From contig JBAJFE010000005.1 of NCBI GenBank assembly GCA_037903355.1, positions 2,914,001 to 2,978,000 on the forward strand: a stretch of DNA of 64,000 bases, in the 5' to 3' direction. This document shows, one piece after another, positions 34,601 to 45,382 of the stretch (positions are counted from its first letter, which is position 1; every line of letters begins with the position of its first letter). This DNA is from Trichuris trichiura (lineage: Eukaryota > Nematoda > Enoplea > Trichinellida > Trichuridae). Made by a program: the position numbers and the translations under genes. The notes under the pieces are model-generated. The model did no database searches, was not told where the DNA came from, and saw only the letters and a list, made by a program, of their open reading frames with translations.

Positions 34601-37600
34601 CAGCTTAAAACACTAGTTTTCCTTGCCGCGGTTTGGCGAAAATAGGTGAATCAACGCTTAAAGAATTTCCCTGAAGGGAAGAGGATATTTATAACTTTTG
34701 TAGCTCAGAAATATACTTTTCAAAAATCCCACGAATCCCTGATTACTATGCCTTTGAAGGCGCGCGCGTTGAGGTGGTCTTTTAGGAACGGAAGCGGTCG
34801 CGCCGCGCAAGTTTCTTGTATGGATTTGAGTGCACCCCTGATGCTTCTTAAAGTGGTAACGGTCGATTGCACGCATCCTGGATAATTGATTTCGCCGAAG
34901 ACAGCGCATCGTTCCTTCAAAAGGTTCTTCGGTAAGTTGGGCCGCCCGGAATGCAACGAGGCAGTGAGGCGCATTCCATTTCCAGCCATTTAGCTTAAGG
35001 TTTTTTCAAACGCGGAAGCAGCTTTTAGCGGCTGGTCAGCCTCACGAAACCTAAAAGTTTGACCATATTCATCGAGCAGTATGGTTAATGTTGGCATTCT
35101 TCTTGCCTCTCCCTTCTGGCGCCTATAAACTCTAACGCTTAAAAACTCATTCAGTCACTGTACAAACAAGGACTATAAGTGCTGCGTTCATTATTTATTT
35201 AGAACCATCTTTGGAAAACTTTGATTAGGTGGGTGCGTTCGCTTTTTAAGATCCTTAATTGTCGCCTGGTAATGAACGCTTTGCCTATATTTAGCCATCT
35301 CGCTTCGATAGCCGCTCCTGCGTTAGATAGAGTAGAAGTCATTATTACTAGTCCATAAATGGGACGTCGTTTATTAATTAATAATAAGTAACTATAGATG
35401 ACATGGCTTGCATTGACCATATGACCGCCTAACATGCACGTTGCCGAAGACTTGCGCTGCTAAATTATTAATAACACAGTCTCATACCGTTTGTTATTAG
35501 CGACGTCATAAAAATACATCTAATCTTCAGCGATAGCAGCGTGAAGGATAATTCGTAAGCTTCTGATTGCAGCGGGAAATCAAGCTTCATTTCCCCTATG
35601 ACGTACGTGCCGCTTTGAAGGACTTAAATTGAATTTCATTTCTCCGGCGTGCTGTAAACGAAAGAACGATCGAAATGATTGACTGTGAAGTGAGAAATCA
35701 GTTGGTGCGGCTCATTTTTCTCGCCAAGCAACTTGTGGGACCCAGCGGATCCTGGCGCCAAGAATACCTAGTTGAGCTGCAACGCTGACGGAATGTTTCC
35801 TACGCATGATGGCGTTTATTGCATTTTCAAGTAGTTCTTTGTTCTTTTCTTGCACGTGCTAATAATGTATTGCGCCGCGTCAAACGTTATCAATTAAGCA
35901 TATTCGGGTGTCGTGCTACTTGCGCATAGTGTGAATCGATGCATTCCATTAGAAGTTGATTTTGTCCACCTATTGGGAGTTCAGTTGAGTAAATTTATTG
36001 CTGGCGGCCAATAATCCGCCGATCTTCGCGGCAAACGACATTCCTTTGTGCCAAGGTGAATTTTTGCCCAATGACTTGACATTGTTCATTTGTTTTTCAA
36101 ATATCCCTGCAAGCACGCAGTGCGTGACGCTATTTATGCAAAGTCAATCTATGTCTGGCTAGGGGGCGTTCGATGGCTTCGGTTTTGCTCCTCCAGCGCT
36201 TGAATGCCCTTGAGAAGAAAATCAGTTGAGGGCAAAATGAAAAAAATGTACGTGTCATTTTCGTGACTCATTAAATGTCAGAAGCGCCTGTTGCTACTTC
36301 ATTGGAACTATCTTGACGTAGGTATTAGTTGTTCGTTTCAGAGTGTCTGTCAATCACTGAATTGCTCAGTCGGGATTCAGGAGCCGTTAAGTGGTGTCAG
36401 GTCTGCTTGAATGACCAATTGATCATCTAGCCTGCAATGACACTAAAAGTGCTAGTTACGGTTAGTAATTTTAATCTACACCCAATGACATTTCCCTCTA
36501 TACACGCACACGCATACTAACTCATATCAGCTTATTGTTCCGTTTGGTTTACTTGCCATTCCGCCTCATTGCTTCAGGTTAGCTTCCTCTTTCGTACTTG
36601 CTTTGGTTTTGTACTTCCATTTTACTTTCGAGCCGAATAAGCTGTCAGCAATAATTAAAATTGACTTTCTACCTTTTCCCAAAGCGGGTTGACAACTTTG
36701 CGCTGATCTAAAATTTTGAAAATCTCGTATTTCTCCCTTGAAGTAAAGACTTGCAGTTTATGTCAGGTATTCGGCTAGAAATTTTCAGTGTTTATCCTCC
36801 TCGTTGGAGTCTTGTCAGCTGGTTCGTTATTAATTTTCATTTAATTCTCTGACAGCATATGCAAAATTTGTAACCGCCATCTTTCCTTGAGCTTCGGCAT
36901 TTAAGTCGCTTAAAAGGAAGTTGGCCGACAGTATGCTTGCTGCATTGGGCAGCGGAATTTTCTTTTCTACGGTTCGTTGATTTTGTCTTAGCTGACAAGT
37001 TTTTGAAGCTAAAAAGTGAAAGCGCTCATGCGGCACGGGCAAGTCGCTTTGCGCTAATATGTTAAATCGAGCAACGAACGTTGGCTTTTATTGGACTCCG
37101 ATTGGTCTTCGATGGTTTGCTAAGTGAACTAATATGTCAGAGTTAGTAAACTTTCGAAAACGCTTTTTTCTTTGCGACTGCAGTCGCGAAATGTTCGTTG
37201 CCTTTACTACAAGCGACGGCAGGTGGTATACCACGAAGCGGAAGCAGTAAATAAGTCTGTCTAATGTGTTTAACATATATCTTTCTTTTTTAATGGACGC
37301 AGCTATTAGGCCTACAACCCTTTTGATTCGCTGTTAGCTTCGTAGTTGTAGATGAAGTTGTCGTCAGCAGTTTTTCCACTTTTCCGCATCGAAGAAATCA
37401 TGACGGTTCCAGCTCTAATCTTGACGAACGACCATGTCTCAATGCAGCGTAAAGTCTATTCCCAGAAAGCGCAAGTGACGAACATCTCCATTCTTCAACT
37501 TGGCGTTATCGTCAGGTTCCGCTTTGCGTCCGTATGTGATTTTGTTACTTTCGCGTCCACGCTTGGCTGAATTTTTTCGCGCTGCCAATTAGGACTTGAA

Positions 37601-38432
37601 TTTGGCAAAGCCATTTTTGGGCAGCCCTAAAGCAACCCAGGGATGAATAAATCTCTTTCGAACGCTGTTGGCACAAGGCGTGAAGTAAGAGGGCGTCTTG
37701 CTTGACAACTCTTTTTACGTGATTAATAACTTTACCAACTTTTCCTTGCGCCTCGCTCGCGCCTTTGGATCGAACGCAGGCAGCGAGCGGTTGCCGAATT
37801 TAAGAGTGTACACATATGTGACGTCGTTTAGCATTACCAAGTATGGCACTGACGCAATACAAATTACGGCTAGTTTTCAGCTCACGGTAAGGGTCAATTT
37901 TCGCGCATAGCCAATGGGAGCCCATCCCGGAAGTTAAAAGCACTATTTTCATCTGCTCTTTAAGCTTTCTGAACGTCAGGTCGAAAGTGGGAAAATTCCG
38001 CTTCCATCTTGGATATACAGGTTTGCTGCGTAGAGAGGCGCTAGCGAAAATTGATCCAATGCTGTCAGTTTTTTCCGCGCCTTTTTTCTCTTTAAGTAAT
38101 CATGAAATCTTCATTCTTCTCTTAGCGTTTGCCTTCTTACTATTAATAGTGGCGTAATAGGAAGTTTGTAAAGCACAGGCAGAATTGTTGTTCGCTCGAA
38201 GCGCAATCGATAGCCTGCTGTTTTCTAGACATGTTGTGTTTTCGGAAGAAATGTTATCGCTTTCTACCAACATTCCATTGCGTATTTCCGACTCATCATT
38301 TATAAATTGCGCAGTTAGTTCGCTGTTAATTAGCATACCGATAAAGAAATGTTCTTTCAGGACTGCTGTGGTAATCATGGTTCAGAACTATGCCTGCGGG
38401 CTTTAAGCTTCAACGGAACGTATTGAGTAACT
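31699..38432. other. Non-coding stretch upstream of the GABA-B gene; no supported gene
   Basis: AT-rich sequence with frames of at most about 110 codons and no identifiable domain. The right end must contain the promoter of the receptor gene. I see no clear TATA box near 38.4 kb. Confidence 0.4.
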
Positions 38433-41400
38433 ATGGGGAAGAAGGTTGGCTGCCTATGGTCTCCCTGGGCTTTGGTTATGCTGTTAAGTGGTTGTGTAGT
38501 GGGGCAGCGCTGTAGTCATTGGCATCGCCGACCATACCAACGTGACAAGAAAACACCTCTTTACGTTGGAGCCATGTTCACCTCAGTTGAAGAGTCAACG
38601 TTTGCTGGCTCAGCCGCGTCGAACCTAAATCCCGCCACCTTTTTGGCTTTGCGAGACATTGACAAGCATCCATGCGTGCTCGTCGGGTACAACTTAACGT
38701 TAATAGACAAGGATACTCAGGTTAGGTTGACTAAGTGGTTTTTTGGACAAATATTCCTTTGGTCATTTAGTGCAAAGCGTCTCTTGGAATGAAATCATTT
38801 TTTGACATAATCAACGACAAGAAGCAAATCGTTGCCTTATTTGGCGGTGCTTGTACAGCAACGAACGAACTGGTAGGAATGGCCACTAAGTATTGGCATA
38901 AAGTTCAAGTGAGAGAGAGGACTTTTTTTCTTTATTAAGCGAAGGCTAAAGAGCCGCTTTTGCTTAGCTGTCGTACGCAGAGGATCATCCAATGTTTTCA
39001 ACTCGGGACAGCCACGATTTGTACGGAACGTTCTACCGCGTTGTGCCTAGTCACCATAGCCAAATACGGGCAAGAATAAGCTTCTTGCGCAACTACAATT
39101 GGACCAAAGTGGGTGCCCTCGTGCAGAACGACGATTCACGCTATTCTCTAGTAGACAGCGACATGTTTGTTCAAAGATTACGGTTAAAAATTTAAACTTT
39201 CCTTCTGCTTTAGCTCATGGACGCCTTTACCACAACGCTTGAAAGGGAGCACAACGTGGCGGTGCTCGCTTCCAGAGGGTTTTCCTCAAAAAAGGCAGAC
39301 ATCAAAACCAGCCTGGAGGCGCTGAAGGTGACCTATTGCCTGTTTTCGGCATTTTTTACGTGGTAGCATGAAATTAAGGTCAAAGACGCGCGGATAATCG
39401 TTGGCGGGTTCAATTCGACCTTTGCCAGTTCAGTATTTTGCCAAGTAACCTTTTTCTCCGCCTTTTTTGCATTGCAAGTACGCGTTGGTGCTGCAGGCCT
39501 ACCAAATGAATTTATACGGGGCCGAATACGTGTGGATCATTGCGGGCTTTCATGAGGAGCAGTGGTGGCTACAGTCGACGAAACATTTGTCTTGTTCGCG
39601 AGATCAGCTGCTCAAGGCTATGCGGGGCCACTTTGCCTTACAATTCAGCGTTATCCGTTCCGACAGGACCATCGTGGTCAGCGACAAAGTTGTAGCGCCT
39701 TTGTTGCTTAGTATAGTTGATTTCAAGTGGTTTACTTTTTTTCTCAGACGGCACAGCAGTATGACAAAGAATACAGGACGATGTGTAGGCCACCAAGGTG
39801 TCGCTACAGCAAGTATCATGGTTATACATACGATGGTCTTTGGACGATAGCATTAGCTTTTGAAACGTTGATCACTAGCATGCTGACTCACGGCATACGC
39901 TTCAATCCTGACCGCGATCTATTGAATTCCGACGAGGCGATGGACATATGGAGACAGGCGCTGATGGATACAATTAATGGACTGCAGTTCGAAGGCGTAA
40001 CCGTACTATTTTCTTTCTAAGCTTTTTCTGTCCTCCCTACATGGTGGAACTGCTTTAGGGGAAAGTGCGTTTTCAGGACAATGAGCGTTTGGGTACAATT
40101 GAAATAATACAGTTTCTAAGTAAGTGTTTGCCTGTCTGCCGTTGAGCTATGCCTTATTGTCCCTTCGATACGCTTGCCAAAATAGGCAGCGGTCGCGTGT
40201 TGAACGCTGTCATTTGCATTTATTCCGTGCTTTTGTTGCAGACGATTCTTACGTTACCGTCGGGCAGTTCGACGCGGCGGAAAATCGCTTAAGCATTAAC
40301 GAAAGCTTGATACGGTGGATAAGTGGGTGAAACGTCTCATAACCTCTTATTTTTGGCATATTTTCAAATGTTTAAGACGGCTCTCCGCCAGCCGACTCAA
40401 CGCAAGAATTGTTCGTCCGCCGATACGTCGATCAGTCAGTCTTTTGCGTAATGTGTTCCTTGGTTTCCTTGTGCATTCTGGTGGCCATCAGTCTGCTTGT
40501 TGTGAACATTTACTTTCGAAATCACAAGTAAGTTTCCCCATTACTTTTTATGCCAACCAGCCGCCATGATGGGGCGCCTGAAACGCCTTTATTTTGCCCT
40601 CTGTGTTCGCTTATGAACTTTTAAGGATTTTCTTTAAAATCTGTCGCCTTTCCGACATGGCATGCGACGCTCATTCTCTGGGTCTATCTTACGTGAATGA
40701 TCAATGGAAAAGGCGGGAAATGGAGCAGTTTGATTTAAACTGAACTTAATAAATGACCACTCTGTTCATATACTGTTAATCTTTTACGTTGTAAGTTCTA
40801 GTTAGGTCGAACCGCGTCTGCGAGTTGCTAGTTTCTTCATTGTTGGTTTAGGTTTTTGAAATGATTTCAATTAGCGGTTACTCATATTGAAAAGTCTTTC
40901 GTCTTGGCGCCTGAGTGATGAATGACGTCATTTCTTGTGGTTGAACTTAACTTGCTTGCACCCATTGACAATTTCTGTCAGTTAACCGCTAGGCAGTGAT
41001 TCACTGTAGTTCTGCACATTAGAAAATATCATTTTCCTGAATAGCGGACCCAACGTATGAATATTTTTCTTCAAAACTGTTTTTATTTCTTGTGGTACCG
41101 ATATTTGTCATTTCATGTTCTCTTGAATACGGGATACTTTCTAGGCGAAGGTATACAGGGAAGCAATACATTCCGATAGGGTGCTACATCCCATCTCAGT
41201 AAAAAAAGGCATCCTGACGGGTATGGTGGACTTTGCTGTCTCAATATGTGATCCACAGTCCGTACTCTCTGAGTTACGTCTCGTTACGCAGACTTCGATG
41301 ATTTTTAGCCTTTACCGAAGGCTTAACGCTCGCAGAAGATTACTCGAGCCTAATAGGTTTTCTGTCTTACTACCGTAGTCTACAGTTGAAGGGCGTTTGT

Positions 41401-44400
41401 TCGGCTTAGTTTTAAAAAACCAAAAACAGTAGTCAGAAGAAAGCCGTGTAAAACTTCAGTGCGAAAATTATGTACAGTAAAACCTCCCTAATCTGAACGC
41501 GTCGGGGCGGGGAGTAGTTCGGATTACGTAAAAACTCGGTTTATGGAGGAGGCTTACAGTAAGTCACAGAAAAGCAGGTAATACAATTTTAGATGTAGGT
41601 TCCTGGCGTCTACAGCGCGATGTCTGTCTCTGCAAACAGCGAATAGCTCAACGAGGGCAGCGAAGTCCGTCTGATTAAGAAAAACGATTGACCAGCGGAA
41701 ACCAGTTTCTTATATGGCGTTGACGCTGTGCCCCGAAACAACGTGGAAAATAGTTCCTGTGAACTTATTTTTCTGTATTCGCAGTTAGCGGCCGTTCATT
41801 GCGTTATACGAAAATAGATTGTAGTTTTATACGACTGAAAAATACCATGTTTTTGATCCACACTTCTGTTTATTTGGGGACGCCTAGGTCTCGAGATGCC
41901 TTGCTGCAATCAACTTATTGGTTGAGATTGGTTCGGCAGAGTCGTGTGCTCCTATGTTAACGTATAGCGAAGGGACCGTTGGCAGGTTGTTTACTGCCAT
42001 TATAGCCGTTGCCGCCAAGTGGCTGCCCGTTTCGCATAAGTAGCCTAATTATCTTTAATGTATACTGTCGCACTCTTTCTATACGGAATGTAGGTCCCGT
42101 TTAAAAACTTTTAAGGGTCTAGTATGTTTCGCGGGCACCGGAAGTAGAGGCGGCTTCTTCAAAGCGTTATCTGCGAATCTACGGCGTAATAAATGGTTGT
42201 TATCGGCGCAACAGGACGGACGTTATCGTCAGGTTTAGTGAAAGGATGGAATTTAGCAGATGCGCATGCATTCAAGTTACGGGAAACACAATGGGGCCTG
42301 CAGGTGTTTAAGCTGAGACGTCGTGTAGGAATTCGTGAAAAACATCGCAGGTCAACTTTCCGAGCTGAGGCGTGCCTTGGTAGACAGGGTAAATCTCATT
42401 CTGCGTTATGTCTGTCCCGGGATCTAGTGACAACTTGCCATCGACAAGTGGAGGCACCGTAAGGAGGCACTGACGCCTTCTGCCTGATTAGGTACACCCG
42501 AGTGAACCCGTCGGATGCGCCTCCAGCGAAATCGACGCGTCGCCTTCGTCAGGCTGAGCGCCTGCGTTAGCAGTACGTATGCTTTTTCCCTTTTTCCGAT
42601 AGTCAATGCTCGCGTGTTCACTGATCGCTAAATAACGTCACTTTGCGCTATGCTTCTTGTATTTTGCGCCACGGTCAAAACTGCATAACCCAACAGCAGC
42701 AACGAACACGCGTTATGTTAAGGTTTAGGCTTAGGCTTAGGTTTGAAAATGTAGTTTCTTCGTACGGGAACGTATGTTTTCATAACGCAAAGGTTTTATT
42801 ACGGAGTAGTTCCCGTTTAATGTGTTAAATTGCTCCGTACGGAGCAATTTAACACATTAAACGGGAACTACTCCGGAATAAAACCTTTGCGTTATGATAG
42901 GCTTAGGCTTAGGCTTAGGCTTAGGCTTAGGCTTAGGCTTAGGCTTAGGCTTAGGCTTAGGCTTAGGCTTAGGCTTCCTTAGGCTTAGGCTTAGGCTTAG
43001 GCTTAGGCTTAGGCTTAGGCTAGGGTTATAGGACGCACTTGGAAACAATTACCAGAAAACTGTTTCCAGATGTGCAGCGTGTTGCATCTATTGCTTCTAA
43101 TAGCCGCGGTGAGTTCACGTGATTTGAAGAGAGGGAGCTTTCGGATTAGGGGTGGTTTTATCTGTATTCGATAGAAATTATATATGCTATAATAAGTCCG
43201 TTTTTACTGTATACTATCTATGCATCGCAACGGCTACTAATGGCCAGTCGTTGGTGGGACGTGGATTAGAATATTTTCAAAAGTCACTCGTATATTCAAG
43301 TGCTTTTAACCATTTTATTTAGTCTAAAGATAGCGAATTCTTCGTTGCTTAAGATTTATCAAAATGTCAAGTCCATATGTGAACAACTTGATTATTCTTG
43401 GGTCGATTGTCACCTACTGCAGCGTGATACTTCTTGGCGTCGATACTCGCATTGTCTCTGAACAATGGTTCAGCATGGTATGCACGGTGAGTCTTCTTCC
43501 TTTATTGTAACCCTCGCAATGTTTCCTTCGTTTAGGCTAAGGTGTGGACGCTATGTTTTGGCTTTACGCTGACGTTCGGTTCGATGTTCAGCAAAACGTG
43601 GCGCGTTCATTCAATTTTTACCGACGTTCATTTGCATAAAAAAGCGATCAAAGACTACAAACTTTTTCTGCTTGTTGGAGTGCTTTTGTTGATCGACAGC
43701 ATTATTTTGGTTACGTGGGTTATAGTTGATCCAATGCGCTTGGCGGTAAAGCGATTGCCCACTTTGGTAGGCCGGAATGCTCGTCCGTGACGGCCTTGTT
43801 TTTAAAAGATTGCCTTTGCGCAGAAACGTACAACTGCTAACGTGATCATCAATCCTACAGTTGAGCAATGTAAAGCCGAGCACGCGGTTGTATTTCAAGG
43901 TTTGCTGTACGGCTACAAGGGCATCATGCTTGTATTGGGTTGCTTTCTCGCGTGGGAAACTAGAAATGTTAACGTTCCAGCTCTCAATGATAGCAAGTAT
44001 ATTGGAATGTCGGTGTATAATGTTGTACTCATCTGTGGCGTAGGAGTAGCCATATCGTTCATTCTGCAAGATCAGGTCAACGAATGCTACATAATCATCT
44101 CCCTTTTCATCATATTTTGTACAACGCTCACTTTGGGTTTGGTATTTGTTCCAAAAATCGTTGAACTCGTTCACAGCCGTCGAGATCCAACAATACAGTA
44201 TCCGAGAGCAATGATGCGTTCCCTGTACGCGATGAACAAGTCCAGAATGGAAACGAAGGATTTAAAGGAAAAGAAGCTGCTGGAAGAGAAGGAAAATAAA
44301 TTACTGAAGAAGCGTCTGAATAAGGTAATTTAGGTTTTTGCTCTCACGTTATCTCATTGGATATTCTTTATGCAAGGCCCAACGTGAAACTGACGTTCTG

Positions 44401-45382
44401 GTCAAGATAATAGCCAGAAGCAAAGTGCTTCTAGAATCTAGAGAAGCTAGTATAGCCAGGCCTGCGCGTATGCAATTGATCGACAATGAACCTTACGGTG
44501 GCGTCTATTTGGGTCCGGAGCTTTACGGTGGTGTTTATGTAGGGCCTACTGATACACTTACTACGGACAACGCAGTTCCAACTACCTCCGCTATGGAAAA
44601 TGTTCCAGTAATTAAATCGGAATGTGAAGTACGGGCAACTCCATCCATCGGCGAAGCCAGAGAAACGAACAGCTCGCTTAGGTATTTTGCTTATGTAAAT
44701 TCTTCTCGTATCATAATTTTTCCAATATCTTTCTCGAAGGCTTGGAAGAGTTCTTAGTGAGCTCAAAAATTCAGAAATGTGTAATGTAAGATTCGGGCGG
44801 TTTTCTTTCGTCGGCCAATCGAGATCTCGTAAAAGCGCGCTAAAGAAAGGGAGAAGAAGTCTCGATATCGTGCGTTATTCAAGGATTGGTGATGTGGCGA
44901 CAAGAGTGCCTTACAGCGAACCTCCTTCGCTTAGTTACTGCCAAACAGCGGAAGAAGATGGAGCCCACTTGCTGACGAACGTGATGCAAGAAAGTCAAGG
45001 TTTCGTGTAGTGCTGACTGTTGTTCATTAGCTGCTTGTTGCGTTTTAGGTGTCCTTCAACAAACGCTAAATCGGGGAGCTCCACCGGTTGCAAGAAAATT
45101 CGGACTATTGTAACAAATCGCGCGAAGATAGGTTGTTTCCCGTTTAAGTTTCGGATTTGTAGGAGCCGCTTCAAAAAACGACGCGCAACAGTGTCTGCTC
45201 AATGGAGAGCATCACTTTCTCTACTGGACGCCCTAGAGACGTCCCAAGTGCCTGCAGCACAAAGGAAGATGTCATGTAACGAAGAGCTTATGCGCACATG
45301 CGTTGTCGGAGCTGACGAACTTACGATTGACGACGTACCTCAAAGATCGGGCGACAATTGGGAATCTTTTGAGTTGGAGTGA
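38433..45382 (+). CDS. gbb-2: GABA-B receptor subunit 2 (class C GPCR), 17 exons
   Basis: G-protein-coupling subunit of the heterodimeric metabotropic GABA receptor. Exons 38433-38720, 38771-38908, 38968-39150, 39214-39327, 39367-39444, 39497-39688, 39748-40002, 40059-40119, 40242-40322, 40377-40527, 43354-43486, 43536-43766, 43824-44324, 44377-44681, 44740-44999, 45049-45109, 45163-45382; phases close; 1083 aa. A signal peptide precedes a Venus-flytrap domain (about 40-460; FGGACTATNELV, YHGYTYDGLW, FEGVTGKVRF, NGSPPADS). The seven-helix region includes KMSSPYVNNLIILG, FGSMFSKTWRVHSIF and AWETRNVNVPALNDSKYIG; these match subunit 2 better than subunit 1. A Lys/Glu-rich coiled coil (about 775-815) suits heterodimerisation. 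The 270-residue tail contains a doubled YGGVY(L/V)GP motif. The last two small exons are supported by phase and intron size only. Confidence 0.94.
41472..41571. mobile_element. Short pogo/Tigger-like foldback (MITE) in GABA-B intron 10
   Basis: Starts TACAGTAAAACCTCC and ends in its imperfect inverse (GGAGGCTTACAGTA), with an inner inverted pair AATCTGAAC / GTTCGGATT. The terminus resembles the one at 16713-16813, suggesting one family. Confidence 0.5.
42072..42896. mobile_element. Penelope-type termini around a short remnant in GABA-B intron 10
   Basis: 42072-42112 (TACGGAATGTAGGTCCCGTT) matches the left end of Penelope copy A. 42757-42820 (TATGTTTTCAT, TTTATTACGGA, TCCCGTTT) matches the left end of copy B block by block. 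Between them is about 640 bp without recognisable RT or endonuclease coding. It looks like a decayed or internally deleted member of the same family. Confidence 0.55.
42781..42896. repeat. 116-bp near-perfect palindrome (58-bp arms, no spacer)
   Basis: Arms 42781-42838 and 42839-42896 meet at GCTCCGTACGGAGC with no spacer and differ at one position (T versus G in ACTCCGGAATAAA). Each arm is the Penelope-type terminal block. TTAGGC repeats begin two bases after the right arm. Confidence 0.9.
42897..43023 (+). repeat. Interstitial telomeric-type array (TTAGGC)n
   Basis: About 20 head-to-tail copies of the nematode telomere hexamer with one interruption (TTCCTTAGGC) near 42976. A shorter degenerate run lies just left of the palindrome at 42719-42745, in the same orientation. 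It sits within intron 10 of the GABA-B gene (40528-43353). Confidence 0.95.

Noticed and set aside
40795..40880. GGTTCGACC B-box-like motif on the minus strand
   Set aside because: Surrounding sequence does not form a cloverleaf.
42857..43048. Minus-strand frame encoding long Lys-Pro and Ser-Leu repeats
   Set aside because: It is only the translation of the TTAGGC array and the adjacent palindrome, inside an intron.
45000..45010. GABA-B tail ending at the stop just after exon 15
   Set aside because: Two further introns (45000-45048 and 45110-45162) keep phase and reach a longer plausible tail. The shorter ending remains possible as an isoform.
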